The notes: generated by a model not told the origin, from the letters alone. Shown: positions 43,845 to 52,974, numbered from the stretch's first letter. The stretch: 64,000 nucleotides of DNA from Burkholderiales bacterium (GCA_026225235.1 JAMFSK010000114.1:124001-188000); one strand, 5' to 3'. A program made the numbers and translations.

Positions 43845-46144
43845 CCAATACGATGCGTGACGCGATGCAGGCCCTCTGCATAGATCGTTGCTTCGACCGG
43901 TCTGCTGAACAGATAGCCCTGCTGTTTGTCACAACCGATCGATTGCAGAAAGAGCGCCTGCTCGGTGGTCTCTACGCCCTCGGCTGTGACATTCATGCCG
44001 AGCGAGTGCGCCATCGCCACCACAGCCTGGGTAATCGCGACCGAGTCGCGATGCTCGGGCAAGCCCGCGACGAATGAGCGATCGACTTTGAGGTTGTGCA
44101 GCGGGAACCGCTTCAGATAAGACAGTGAAGAGTAGCCAGTGCCGAAATCGTCGACGGAAATGCGGACACCGAGGTCGGTCAACGCAGTGAGCATCGGCAG
44201 CAGCACTTCACTGTCACCCATCAGCAGGCCTTCCGTGATCTCGAGTTCAAGCGCATGCGCGGCGAGCCCTGCACGTTCAAGGCACGCTTTGACCCGATTG
44301 ACGAGCCCCTCGTTGAACTGTCTTGGTGACAAATTGACTGCAATCACAAGTTCAGGCGCAATCGTTCTACGCCATTCGGCCGCCTGCATGCAGGCACGTT
44401 CGAGCACCCAGTCGCCGATCATCCCGATCTGACCGGTGTCTTCCGCGATCGGAATGAACTCCACCGGCGACACATGCCCCAGTTCCGGGTTGAACCAGCG
44501 CAGCAACGCTTCCGCGCCGACGGTCTTGCCCACCCGGCTATCTACGACAGGCTGGTAGACGAGGCTGAGTTCGCCGGCTGCAAGCGCCCGGCGCAATGAC
44601 TGCTCGATCAGAAAGCGCCGTTGCAAGTGCTGGTTCAGATCCGCCGTAAAAAACTGGTAGTTGTTCCGCCCATTCTGCTTGGCGTGATACATCGCGGAGT
44701 CGGCGTTGCGCATCAATGAGGTCGCGTCCTGCCCATCCTCGGGGCTGGCACTGATCCCGATCGACACGCCCAGATAGTATTCGTTGCCCGCCACCGCGAA
44801 CGGCACGGCGATCTTTTCGAGCACACGCTCGGCGAGCGTGGCGAGATCCGCAATGCTCTGGTAGCCGCTGACCACCACCACGAACTCGTCGCCACCGACC
44901 CGTGCGAGCGTATCTTCCTCACGCACACATTGCGAGAGACGATGGGCCACATGCCGCAAGAGCGTGTCGCCGGCCTCATGCCCCGCCGTATCGTTGACTT
45001 TCTTGAACCCGTCGAGATCGACAAACAGGATGGCCACACGGGCAGGCACGCCCTCGCCCTCCTGCGGCGCGAGCAGCTCGCGCATACGTTCGGACAGAAA
45101 AGCCCGATTGTAGAGCCCCGTCAACGAGTCGCGCGTCGCCAGATATCTGAGTTGTTGCTGTGCTTCACGCTCGGGCCCGATATCGTTGAAGGAGACGAGC
45201 AGCGCGCTCGGCTCCGTTTCGCCCGGACGAATGATCGGAACGACATTCTCTGTCAGCCAGATGGTTTCACCGCTCACCAGCTCCAGTCCGATGGTGTACT
45301 CGAGCAACGGCTGACCCGTAGCGAGCACGCGGCGGGTGGGCCACTGATGCTCGGGAAGCACCTCGCCATTTTCGTTGCGGGCGAGCCGCATCACTGAGTA
45401 GATGTCGCGGCCCACCAGGTCGCCGGTCGCACGCAACATGCGCTGTGCGCTCGGGTTGCATGCGAGCACGATTCCCGCTCGCGATTGCACGACGATGCCC
45501 TCGCGCAGATTATCGACGACAAGTCGATGCTGCTCCTCGCTCTGTGCAAGACGCCGCGCCATCGTGTCCTGATGAACGGCCAGCCCCACGCTATGGCTGA
45601 TATCGCGGAGGATCGCCTCTTCCTCCTCGGTGGGGCGTCGCGTAGTACGGTGATACACCGCAAATGCGCCGATTACCGTGCCTGCATCGCCCTCGAAGGG
45701 GATCGACCAGCACGCGCGCAAGCCGAGCGGCAATGCAAGGTCACGATAGTCTTCCCAGAGCGGATCGGTGGCGATGTCTTCGACCACCACCATGCGCTGC
45801 AAGTAGATCGCAGTTCCGCAAGACCCCGCACAGGGTCCGATCGGGGTGCCGTCGATCGACGCACTGTAATGTTTGGGTAAGGAAGGCGCCGCCCCGACCC
45901 TGACATGCTGACCATCGACATCGGTCAGCAGGATGGTGCACGAGGTGCCTGCGCCCAGCAGCGCCTCGGCGCGCCGGCACACCTCGGCCAGCAGTTCCGG
46001 CAAGGGGGTGTTACGCGTGATCAGACGCAGCACACTTTGTTCGGACGCCAGGACTTCTTCAGCGAGGCCGGAGCGGTAGCGACCGTTCTCCATGGCGTTC
46101 GGCTCGACGTCAATCGCGATGTCTGCAGTTTGCGGACGAATCAT
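43835..46144 (-). CDS. GAF-PAS-GGDEF-EAL cyclic-di-GMP enzyme
   Basis: About 769 residues from the ATG at 46144. Domain order: GAF (about residues 35-200), PAS (about 210-330), GGDEF (about 335-500) and EAL (about 510-765). The GGDEF signature is intact in ARVGGDEFVVVVSG; the EAL signature is intact in VGAEALLRWFNPELG with the later DDFGTGYSSLSYLKRF and EGVET. Both synthesis and hydrolysis of c-di-GMP are therefore possible, with GAF/PAS sensing. No membrane segment. It sits convergent with DUF4148 and divergent from the methyltransferase gene. Confidence 0.93.
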   Translation of the reverse strand: MIRPQTADIAIDVEPNAMENGRYRSGLAEEVLASEQSVLRLITRNTPLPELLAEVCRRAEALLGAGTSCTILLTDVDGQHVRVGAAPSLPKHYSASIDGTPIGPCAGSCGTAIYLQRMVVVEDIATDPLWEDYRDLALPLGLRACWSIPFEGDAGTVIGAFAVYHRTTRRPTEEEEAILRDISHSVGLAVHQDTMARRLAQSEEQHRLVVDNLREGIVVQSRAGIVLACNPSAQRMLRATGDLVGRDIYSVMRLARNENGEVLPEHQWPTRRVLATGQPLLEYTIGLELVSGETIWLTENVVPIIRPGETEPSALLVSFNDIGPEREAQQQLRYLATRDSLTGLYNRAFLSERMRELLAPQEGEGVPARVAILFVDLDGFKKVNDTAGHEAGDTLLRHVAHRLSQCVREEDTLARVGGDEFVVVVSGYQSIADLATLAERVLEKIAVPFAVAGNEYYLGVSIGISASPEDGQDATSLMRNADSAMYHAKQNGRNNYQFFTADLNQHLQRRFLIEQSLRRALAAGELSLVYQPVVDSRVGKTVGAEALLRWFNPELGHVSPVEFIPIAEDTGQIGMIGDWVLERACMQAAEWRRTIAPELVIAVNLSPRQFNEGLVNRVKACLERAGLAAHALELEITEGLLMGDSEVLLPMLTALTDLGVRISVDDFGTGYSSLSYLKRFPLHNLKVDRSFVAGLPEHRDSVAITQAVVAMAHSLGMNVTAEGVETTEQALFLQSIGCDKQQGYLFSRPVEATIYAEGLHRVTHRIGQP

Positions 46145-46374
46145 AGAGTTCGCGCTCCTATCTCGACATCGGAACATCCGGCCCAACGCTGCATTGGGGT
46201 TTACGTTAATTGGCCACCGCTCACCGTCGGACGAACCACGGGACGAAATCGTACTTTTAGCGCTTCCATCATTTTGGCGCCATCGCGAAGCAAAAAAAAC
46301 CGCACAATTTTTACGTACGTTGCGTGTTTAGCGACCGTGCGTGCATCGGGCGCGCAACGCGGAAGTTAGGCAAA

Positions 46375-47280
46375 ATGAGTGCCTCCCCTACCCGCCCCCC
46401 TTGCACCCCAATGAAGACCCCCGCTTCGTTCCTTGCCGCCTTTCGCCATCCACTGTTTCGTGCCGCTGTTCTAAGTTCGGTAATCGTCTTTGCCACCGTG
46501 GCCGCGCCGGCGGCGCTGGCGGCAGACGCGTCGGCCGCCGACGCGCTCGACGCCGCGATCCATGGCCCCCAACGCACCGAGGCGTTTCGCACTCGCGATG
46601 TTTATCGGCATCCCGAGGAGACGCTGACGTTTTTCGGAGTGAAGCCCGAACAAACCGTCGTCGAGATTGCACCGGGTGGCGGGTGGTACACCGAGATTCT
46701 CGCGCCCTACTTACGTGAGCACGGCAAACTTTACGAAGCGCTCTACGAAAGTAACGACCCGGCACTCGCCGGCGAATTTACTCAGGATCGCGCACATTTC
46801 ACCCAAAGATTGTCTCGCGACCCTGCCGTATTCGATCAGGTCAGCGTCGGCAGCCTGCGTGCGGGTCAGTTCACAGGTGTACCGGCAAACAGCACCGACA
46901 TGGTGCTGACATTCCGCAATATTCATAACTGGATCAAGGACGGGCAGTTCGATGCCAACCTGCGCGCCTTCTATGCGGCGTTGAAGCCTGGCGGTGTGCT
47001 CGGCGTCGAAGAGCATCGCGCCAAACCGGGCATCTCGATCGAACAGGTGATCAAGACAGGCTATGTGCCTGAGGCTTATGTGATCGAGCATGCGAAAGCG
47101 GTTGGCTTCCAGTTTGCCGGCAGGAGCGACGTCAACAGCAACCCGCGCGACACCAAGGACTACGCAAAGGGCGTGTGGGCCTTGCCACCCACGCTGGCAG
47201 GCGGGGCCGACGATCGCGCCCGCATGATAGCGATCGGGGAGTCGGACAGAATGACGCTGAGGTTTGTGAAGCCCCTATAA
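46375..47280 (+). CDS. Exported class I SAM-methyltransferase-like protein
   Basis: 301 residues from the ATG at 46375 (TTAGG upstream); Met at 46411 is an alternative. A signal peptide is visible (about residues 28-50, ending in PAALA). The mature part has a SAM-binding-type motif VVEIAPGGGWYTEILAPYL (about residues 97-115), DMVLTFRNIHNWIKD and LKPGGVLGVEEH. This matches the COG4798 group, which are predicted exported methyltransferases with no known substrate; how SAM would be supplied in the periplasm is unclear. It diverges from the GGDEF-EAL gene. Confidence 0.85.
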   Translation: MSASPTRPPCTPMKTPASFLAAFRHPLFRAAVLSSVIVFATVAAPAALAADASAADALDAAIHGPQRTEAFRTRDVYRHPEETLTFFGVKPEQTVVEIAPGGGWYTEILAPYLREHGKLYEALYESNDPALAGEFTQDRAHFTQRLSRDPAVFDQVSVGSLRAGQFTGVPANSTDMVLTFRNIHNWIKDGQFDANLRAFYAALKPGGVLGVEEHRAKPGISIEQVIKTGYVPEAYVIEHAKAVGFQFAGRSDVNSNPRDTKDYAKGVWALPPTLAGGADDRARMIAIGESDRMTLRFVKPL

Positions 47281-47292
47281 GGACGCGAACGA

Positions 47293-48162
47293 TCAGACGT
47301 TGGCGAGCGCCTCGATCGTTACGTCCAATAGCGCGCGCAACCGGGCAAGGCGCCGCAGGTCGCGGTGATAGCCGAGCCAGACATCGCGGCCCGGAGGCGC
47401 CTCGCCAAGATCGACACGCCGGAGCCCCGGTGTGGTGTCGCCGAGCGGGCAAGGCAGCACGGCAAACCCGAGGCCTTCCGCACACATACGCGCCTGAGCG
47501 CCGCGGTTGTTGCTGCCGAAACCTATTGTCGCGTCGGGCAGCATCTTCTTGACCCAGGTGACGTCCGGCAATGCGCCGAAAGCGCTGTCCATGCTGATCA
47601 GCGCTTGCCCACTGCCATCGCCGGCTCTCGGAGGCGGGAGATCGACGTGGCCGTATAGCGCATAGTCGACATGCATGAGCCGGCGCTGAATGATGTCGGG
47701 CTCGTCGAACGGCGTGATCCGGAAAGCGAGCTCCGCCTCGCGCCGCGCGAGACTATATCGACGCGCATCGGTAAGCAGTTCGAGCGCCACCCCTCGGTGG
47801 GCCGCGAGGAACCGGGCAAACACGGGCGTCAGCACATGAACACCAAACCAGTCCGATGACGACACGCGAAGTGAGCCGGTCAAACGCGCGTCTGAACCCG
47901 ACAGCGCACGCGTAAAGTTCAACGCTTCCTCTTCCATCCGTTCGGCATGCGTAAGAACCATCGTGCCTTCGTCGGTCAATATGAAACCCTCTGACGTCCG
48001 CTGGAACAAGGTGTAGCCGACCGCCTGTTCCAGCATCCGCAGCCGCCGGCCCATGGTCGGTTGCGTCTGCCCAAGTTGTTTGGCGGCCGCGCCCAAAGTG
48101 CCAAGACGCGCAATCGCCAGAAAGACACGAACGTCACTCCACTCCAGATCTGCTCTATGCAT
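47293..48162 (-). CDS. LysR-family regulator divergent from a quinone oxidoreductase
   Basis: 289 residues with an N-terminal HTH (about residues 5-65; LAIARLGTLGAAAKQLGQTQ) and effector domain. The gene is divergent from the oxidoreductase, with 97 bp between the two starts, the classic LysR arrangement. It ends 12 bp after the methyltransferase stop on the other strand. The inducer is unknown. LysR proteins of this kind often respond to an electrophile and activate the adjacent reductase, which is consistent but not proven. Confidence 0.9.
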   Translation of the reverse strand: MHRADLEWSDVRVFLAIARLGTLGAAAKQLGQTQPTMGRRLRMLEQAVGYTLFQRTSEGFILTDEGTMVLTHAERMEEEALNFTRALSGSDARLTGSLRVSSSDWFGVHVLTPVFARFLAAHRGVALELLTDARRYSLARREAELAFRITPFDEPDIIQRRLMHVDYALYGHVDLPPPRAGDGSGQALISMDSAFGALPDVTWVKKMLPDATIGFGSNNRGAQARMCAEGLGFAVLPCPLGDTTPGLRRVDLGEAPPGRDVWLGYHRDLRRLARLRALLDVTIEALANV

Positions 48163-48259
48163 TTTCGTTTGAGGTTCATGCCGATACGTTTATTTACATA
48201 CCTTTTCGCATGGCCGAGTATGAACACATCGAAACGTTCAATCAACCGAAAGGCCCATC

Positions 48260-49246
48260 ATGACCTCACACGCTCTTGTCCTCCATCGCCACAATGGCCC
48301 ACTCGACTGGATGAAAATCTCGCGTCCGCAACCGGCGGCAGGCGAGGTGCTGGTGAGGATTGCCGCAAGCGGGCTGAACCCGCTGGACACCAAGATCCGC
48401 GCAGGCGCCGCGGCCCACGCCAAACATCTGCTGCCGCTCGTACTCGGGATCGATATGGCGGGGGTGGTCGAGCAGGTTGGCTCGGGGGTGAAGGACTTCA
48501 AGGTCGGTGACGAGGTCTATGGCATGACTGGCGGCGTGGGCGGCATCCAGGGCTCGCTGGCCCAGTATGCAGCGGTCGATGCAGCGCTGCTCGCCCTGAA
48601 GCCTGCCAACCTCTCCTTGCGCGAAGCAGCCGCCCTGCCGCTCGCCTTCATCACGGCTTATTCAGGCATTGTCGACCGCGCGCATGTGCTTTCAGGGCAA
48701 ACGGTGCTCGTGCAGGGAGGGGCCGGCGGCGTCGGGCATGTCGCCGTGCAACTTGCGGCCGCACTCGGAGCACAGGTGTTTGCCACAGCCAGCGAACGCG
48801 ATGCCGGGCTCCTAGGTCGCCTTGGCGCAATCTCGATCGACTATCGAGCGCAGTCGGTCGAACAGTACGTGGCTTCGGCCACCCAGGGTGAGGGATTCGA
48901 CGTAGTCGTCGATACGGTTGGCGGTGCGACGCTCGATGCGTCCTTCGCAGCCGTGAAGCATTTCGGCCATGTGGTCAGCGCGCTCGGCTGGGGTACGCAC
49001 GCGCTGGCGCCGCTCTCGTTCCGCGAAGCGAGCTATTCGGGCGTCTTCACGCTGTATCCCTTGCTCACGGGAACCCATCGTGCGCACCACGGTGACATAT
49101 TGCGCGAAGCGACACGTCTGGCCGAAGCGGGCAAGCTCGTGCCCGTTCTGGATCCGCGTCGTTTCGACTTGCGCTCGGCCGAACAGGCCTACGAGGCCAT
49201 CACCGGCGGCACGGCGCGCGGGAAAATCGTGGTCGACGTGGACTGA
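48260..49246 (+). CDS. Zinc-type alcohol dehydrogenase/quinone oxidoreductase (MDR family)
   Basis: 328 residues, medium-chain NADPH-dependent reductase. The catalytic-zinc cysteines of true ADHs are absent; the protein looks like a quinone oxidoreductase: ISRPQPAAGEVLVRIAASGLNPLDTKI, LGIDMAGVVEQVGSGVKDFKVGDEV, and the NADPH site VLVQGGAGGVGHVAVQLA (about residues 145-162). It probably reduces quinones or alpha,beta-unsaturated carbonyls. The divergent LysR gene is the likely regulator. Confidence 0.92.
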   Translation: MTSHALVLHRHNGPLDWMKISRPQPAAGEVLVRIAASGLNPLDTKIRAGAAAHAKHLLPLVLGIDMAGVVEQVGSGVKDFKVGDEVYGMTGGVGGIQGSLAQYAAVDAALLALKPANLSLREAAALPLAFITAYSGIVDRAHVLSGQTVLVQGGAGGVGHVAVQLAAALGAQVFATASERDAGLLGRLGAISIDYRAQSVEQYVASATQGEGFDVVVDTVGGATLDASFAAVKHFGHVVSALGWGTHALAPLSFREASYSGVFTLYPLLTGTHRAHHGDILREATRLAEAGKLVPVLDPRRFDLRSAEQAYEAITGGTARGKIVVDVD

Positions 49247-49392
49247 CGCTGAGACGCTCACCACGCCTGTATCATGCGTGGCACGCTGAGCGCTAGACAC
49301 GATGTCTCCTCTTGTGGAAGGGACCTCGGTTGCACAGGACTTGAGGATGCGGCGAGGCGCTTGAGTTGCCGTCGCGGTCGATCCGTCCTGGG

Positions 49393-50595
49393 ATGACGTC
49401 AGGCGCGGGCGTGCCGACCCTTGATGCCTCTGAAAAAATGATTTCGCGCGACTTTGTTGGATTGATCCTGAGCGTAGCCGTCGTCGGCCTGGGCCTCGGC
49501 GCCACGCTGCCGCTCACGGCCCTCACACTGACTCAGGCGGGGTACGGCGCTGACGTGGTCGGTCTCATGACGGCCATGCAGGCTGGCGGCGGTTTGATGG
49601 TGATCCCGCTGGTCAGCCTCATCATTAAGCGATTCAGTGCGCGTGAAGTCATTGCAGGCGCGGCCATCACGGTGGCACTTGCCACCTTGCTCATGCAGTT
49701 CACCGCCAACCTCTGGGTCTGGGCGGGGTTGCGACTGCTCAGCGGCGCCTCGCTCATGTTGCTTTTCACGATCGGCGAAGCCTGGGTGAACGAGCTCGCC
49801 GATGACTCGAACCGCGGCCGTCTGGTTGCGATCTACGCAACGAATTTCACTTTGTTCCAGATGGCCGGCCCTGTGCTCGTCAGCTTGATCGGGGATTGGC
49901 ATACCACGCGGTTCGCCGTTTGCAGCGCGATCTTCCTGTTCGCGCTGCCCGCGATCGGTCTGGTTCGCGCGGGCGCCTCCACCGCCTCTTCGCATGGCCC
50001 GCATGGCAGCTGGCGCCACGTCGTGCCGCGCATGCCCGCCATCGTCGCCGGCACCGCCTTCTTCGCGCTGTTCGACACGCTCGCGCTCTCCCTGCTACCT
50101 TTGTTCGCCATGTCCGACGGCGTGCCGGAAAGGCTTGCCTTGTTGTTCGGCTCGGCCGTCCTGCTGGGCGACACGCTCATGCAGGTACCGATCGGATGGC
50201 TCGCCGACCGGTTCGGCCGCGCTCGTGTCCACATCGGCGCCGCGCTGGCCGTGATCGCGCTGTTGCCCCTGCTGCCGTGGGCAGCGCCCAGACCGTGGCT
50301 CTGCTGGCCGCTTCTGTTCGTTCTCGGGGCGGCCGCAGGCAGCATCTATACGCTATCCCTTGTCGCCTGCGGCGAGCGCTTCCGCGGCGCCGCACTTGTC
50401 TCGGCAAGTTCCGTCGTGAGCGCTTCGTGGAGTCTCGCCAGCTTCGGCGGACCGATTGTGACCGGCACGCTCATGCGTAACGTCGGACCCGGCGCTTTGG
50501 TCGCCGTACTGCTTGCCAGTGCGGTGCTCTTTCTGATGGCCGCGCTTTGGGAACTGCGCAAAGGCGAAGCGTTTGCCGCCACCCGCAATTCCTGA
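49393..50595 (+). CDS. MFS transporter, YcaD-like
   Basis: About 400 residues, 12 membrane segments. The ATG at 49393 is chosen; 49438 (MISRDFVGLILSVAVVG) is a possible alternative and the frame is open to 49366. It has LKR-like motif A weakly, with AGYGADVVGLMTAMQAGGGLMVIP and GIGEAWVNELADDSNRGR-type LLFTIGEAWVNELADDSNRG in the middle, which is the pattern of the YcaD/DHA1-like group. Transported compound unknown. It follows the oxidoreductase by about 150 bp. Confidence 0.88.
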   Translation: MTSGAGVPTLDASEKMISRDFVGLILSVAVVGLGLGATLPLTALTLTQAGYGADVVGLMTAMQAGGGLMVIPLVSLIIKRFSAREVIAGAAITVALATLLMQFTANLWVWAGLRLLSGASLMLLFTIGEAWVNELADDSNRGRLVAIYATNFTLFQMAGPVLVSLIGDWHTTRFAVCSAIFLFALPAIGLVRAGASTASSHGPHGSWRHVVPRMPAIVAGTAFFALFDTLALSLLPLFAMSDGVPERLALLFGSAVLLGDTLMQVPIGWLADRFGRARVHIGAALAVIALLPLLPWAAPRPWLCWPLLFVLGAAAGSIYTLSLVACGERFRGAALVSASSVVSASWSLASFGGPIVTGTLMRNVGPGALVAVLLASAVLFLMAALWELRKGEAFAATRNS

Positions 50596-50797
50596 GGGCA
50601 CGGCACGCCGGGCTCGCTACAATGTCGAGCTCGACGTCGCCCGTTGAATCCCCGCGGGAGCGTTGCAGCACATCCGGGCCGAGCAGGTGACCCTTGCCGA
50701 CACCGCCCGGGCCGCCGCCGAGAATTCGTTCCAATCTTTCCAACGTCGATGCGGACTCTTCCGCGTCGACGATCCACCTCGACCGAAAAGAGTATTC

Positions 50798-51307
50798 ATG
50801 ACCCCGTCTCTCTACAGCGCATCCGTCCCGGTTCTCAAGCAAATGTTGACCGCCCTGTCCGAGGTGCTCAAGAAAGCCGAAGCCCATGTGAGCGAGAAAA
50901 ACATCGATCCGAACGCCCTGCTGCAGGCCCGCCTGGCGTTGGACATGCTTCCGCTGGTGCGCCAGGTACAGATCGCAGCCGATTTCTCCAAGGGCATCGC
51001 GTCGCGTCTCGCGGGTGTTGAAGTGCCGTCATGGGCTGACACGGAAGTGACATTCGACGACCTTCAGGCACTGATCGCCAAGGCACTCGCCTATGTTGGC
51101 GCTTTCGACACCGCTCAGTTCGAAGGCAGCGAAAACCGCGAAATCGTGCTGCGCCCGGGCACGCCGAAAGAAAAGCGGCTCATCGGCAGCGCGTATCTCT
51201 ACTCGTATGGCCTGCCGCAGTTCTTCTTCCATATCACGACCGCCTACGCCATCGTGCGCCACAACGGCATCGACATTGGCAAGCGCGACTATATGGGTAC
51301 TTACTGA
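50798..51307 (+). CDS. DUF1993 family protein (copy 2)
   Basis: 169 residues from the ATG at 50798 (MTPSLYSASVPVLKQML). The frame is open to 50663, but that part is not family-like. It shares the SVPV start, ARLALDMLPLVRQVQ and the ending FFFHITTAYAIVRHNGIDIG with copy 1 at 4872, and the two differ widely elsewhere, so they are old paralogues. DinB-like fold, function unknown. A perfect 12-bp inverted repeat follows its stop by 14 bases. Confidence 0.9.
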   Translation: MTPSLYSASVPVLKQMLTALSEVLKKAEAHVSEKNIDPNALLQARLALDMLPLVRQVQIAADFSKGIASRLAGVEVPSWADTEVTFDDLQALIAKALAYVGAFDTAQFEGSENREIVLRPGTPKEKRLIGSAYLYSYGLPQFFFHITTAYAIVRHNGIDIGKRDYMGTY

Positions 51308-51321
51308 ACGTAGGGACGCCC

Positions 51322-51384
51322 TGGGTTCCTCGTCGAAATAACCCGAAAACGGTCTGCTATTCGATCAATCGCACGAGGAACCCA
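51322..51384. repeat. Perfect 12-bp inverted repeat with 39-bp spacer
   Basis: TGGGTTCCTCGT at 51322-51333 and ACGAGGAACCCA at 51373-51384 are exact reverse complements. The spacer is 39 bases and has a loose hairpin-forming part. No gene or T-run is tied to it. It could be a rho-dependent terminator region, a small mobile-element footprint or a protein-binding site. Confidence 0.7.
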
Positions 51385-51485
51385 CGGAGCACACTTCCCT
51401 TACCCCATTGATATGGGTTGCAGCGGCCCACATCGGTCTCGAGGTGGGGACCGCAGTGGAACGGGAAACGGTTCGGGGAAGAAAA

Positions 51486-51671
51486 ATGAGCGCTTTGACG
51501 GTGGTGCTGTGTATCTGGGCTTTTGTTGCCTTCTGCGCAATCCTGTTCATCCGCGGCAGCAGCCCTCGGGTCGTCTGGCCCAAAGAGTTCGAGAAAGCCG
51601 ACCCGACGTTTGCCCGGCTCGATGCGGGCGCCCGGTATGACGATGTGGAAATGGAAGCATCGGTTCGCTAA
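51486..51671 (+). CDS. Small membrane protein of unknown function
   Basis: 61 residues with GGGGAAG before the ATG at 51486. One membrane segment (residues about 4-23, VVLCIWAFVAFCAILFIRG) is followed by a hydrophilic tail with acidic and basic residues. No recognised family. An upstream open frame to 51408 begins with ATT and is not used. Coding status is supported by the ribosome-binding site and a reasonable hydrophobic profile. Confidence 0.65.
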   Translation: MSALTVVLCIWAFVAFCAILFIRGSSPRVVWPKEFEKADPTFARLDAGARYDDVEMEASVR

Positions 51672-51732
51672 CCGTCACCAGGCGCATCGCCCCACGCGCC
51701 CTACGCCGGCGCGCGTCGATGTGCCCGCTCGA

Positions 51733-52590
51733 TCAATACACCCCGGCCACACCGACGGGCCGGTTCTTGAAGCGACGGTGAACCCAGTAGTACTGCTCGG
51801 GAAACCGCATGATCTGCGCCTCGAGAAATTCGTTCATGCTGCGCGCGTCAACCGTGTCGCTCCCTGAGGGGAAATCCTGAAGCGGCTTGAAAATACGCAG
51901 CTTGTAGCCGCGGAAGTCGGGTAGCACTTCCGTCACGAAAGGCACCACGCGCGCCTTGCCGAGTTTGGCGAGCCGCGAGATCGAAGTCAGCGTGCAAGCC
52001 TGCACACCAAAAAACGGCACGAATACCGAGTTCTCGATGCCCTGGTCCATATCCGCGGCGAGCATCACGGGTTTTCCCGCACGCAGCAGACCGAGCACCT
52101 TTCGTGCGCTGGTTCCGCGCTCGATCATCTCCGCACCGAACCTGCCCCGTTGCTTCCGCGCGACCTCGCACAAACCCGCGTTTGACATGCGCGTGTAAAG
52201 CGCTGCAATCGGCAGGTTCAACGAGTACAGCATGCAGCCGACCTCGATGCCCACGAAGTGGAAACCCATGTAGATCGTCGGCGGCGCATTCTTGTCATCC
52301 AGGTCGATTTCGCTCTCAAGCTGGACCAGCTTGCGAATCGACCGCTCATTGCCGAACCATTGGAAGCCGCGCTCAAGGTAACTTCGCACAACGTGACGAA
52401 AATGTTCGCGGCCGAGCGCCTCGTACTCAAGCAACGTCTTCGCCGGGAAACACAGGCGCAAATTGACGAGAACGATGTGTTTGCGTCGACTGGGGATCGC
52501 GAACAACAGCGCGCCGAGTCCGCTGCCGAAGCGCGCGACGATCGTGTAGGGAAGGGCGGAAATGGTGCGCAAAAGCGCGACAACAAGCAT
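51733..52590 (-). CDS. Lysophospholipid/lipid A acyltransferase (LpxL/HtrB family)
   Basis: About 285 residues from the ATG at 52590; a GTG at 52686 would add 32 residues and cannot be excluded. The N-terminus is a membrane segment, and the family motif HX4E is present as GFHFVGIE (about residues 120-127). Later conserved parts are DMDQGIENSVFVPFFGV and the ending YYWVHRRFKNRPVG. The family transfers secondary acyl chains to lipid A at the inner membrane. Genuine LpxL versus a related acyltransferase is not decided. Divergent from the response regulator. Confidence 0.85.
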   Translation of the reverse strand: MLVVALLRTISALPYTIVARFGSGLGALLFAIPSRRKHIVLVNLRLCFPAKTLLEYEALGREHFRHVVRSYLERGFQWFGNERSIRKLVQLESEIDLDDKNAPPTIYMGFHFVGIEVGCMLYSLNLPIAALYTRMSNAGLCEVARKQRGRFGAEMIERGTSARKVLGLLRAGKPVMLAADMDQGIENSVFVPFFGVQACTLTSISRLAKLGKARVVPFVTEVLPDFRGYKLRIFKPLQDFPSGSDTVDARSMNEFLEAQIMRFPEQYYWVHRRFKNRPVGVAGVY

Positions 52591-52776
52591 GACGCCGACT
52601 TGGGGCAAGGCCGCTCCCGGGGGCGAATCCGGGCCTGCGAAGCGCGGCCACCGGTAGCGGGGGACGTCGGTTCGAGAAGATGGCACGGATCCATGTTGAC
52701 CGTGCCACGCACTTTTGCGTTGGACTCACCGGGGGTGCGAGTATGTCACGCCTACCGATTTAAAAGGAAGCCACCG

Positions 52777-52788
52777 TACCGAACGGTA
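52777..52788. promoter_or_regulatory. Palindromic operator-like site
   Basis: TACCG at 52777-52781 and CGGTA at 52784-52788 are perfect inverted arms around two A residues. The layout resembles TetR-type operators. No TetR gene is adjacent, so the assignment is weak. Confidence 0.3.
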
Positions 52789-52876
52789 ATAATTTAAGTG
52801 GCGTCAGTTACATACCTCCTCCCATTCCTTCTTCACAATGCGCAATTCCATGGCCCTTTAGGGCTATTATCCGACT

Positions 52877-52892
52877 TGTAAGCTTTCTGTAA
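52877..52892 (+). promoter_or_regulatory. Direct-repeat box TGTAA-N6-TGTAA upstream of the response regulator
   Basis: TGTAA at 52877-52881 and again at 52888-52892, with six bases between, an 11-base period. This is the layout of OmpR-family dimer sites. It lies 83 bases before the start of the OmpR-type regulator, so autoregulation is a fair suggestion. Confidence 0.5.
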
Positions 52893-52974
52893 CTCCAGGC
52901 CGGTCAGGCTCATCCGTGAGCGCTGCGTTCGATTCGGTACCGCCGGTCTACTTTTGTCGCGAAAAGCGAGTGTT

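Larger units (their letters stand above)
52591..52974. other. Intergenic region between acyltransferase and response regulator
   Basis: 384 bases without a supported gene, unless the acyltransferase starts at 52686. It holds the palindrome TACCGAACGGTA (52777-52788) and the direct repeat box at 52877-52892. A TATTAT hexamer at 52865-52870 resembles a -10 but has no good -35 at the right distance. Confidence 0.5.
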
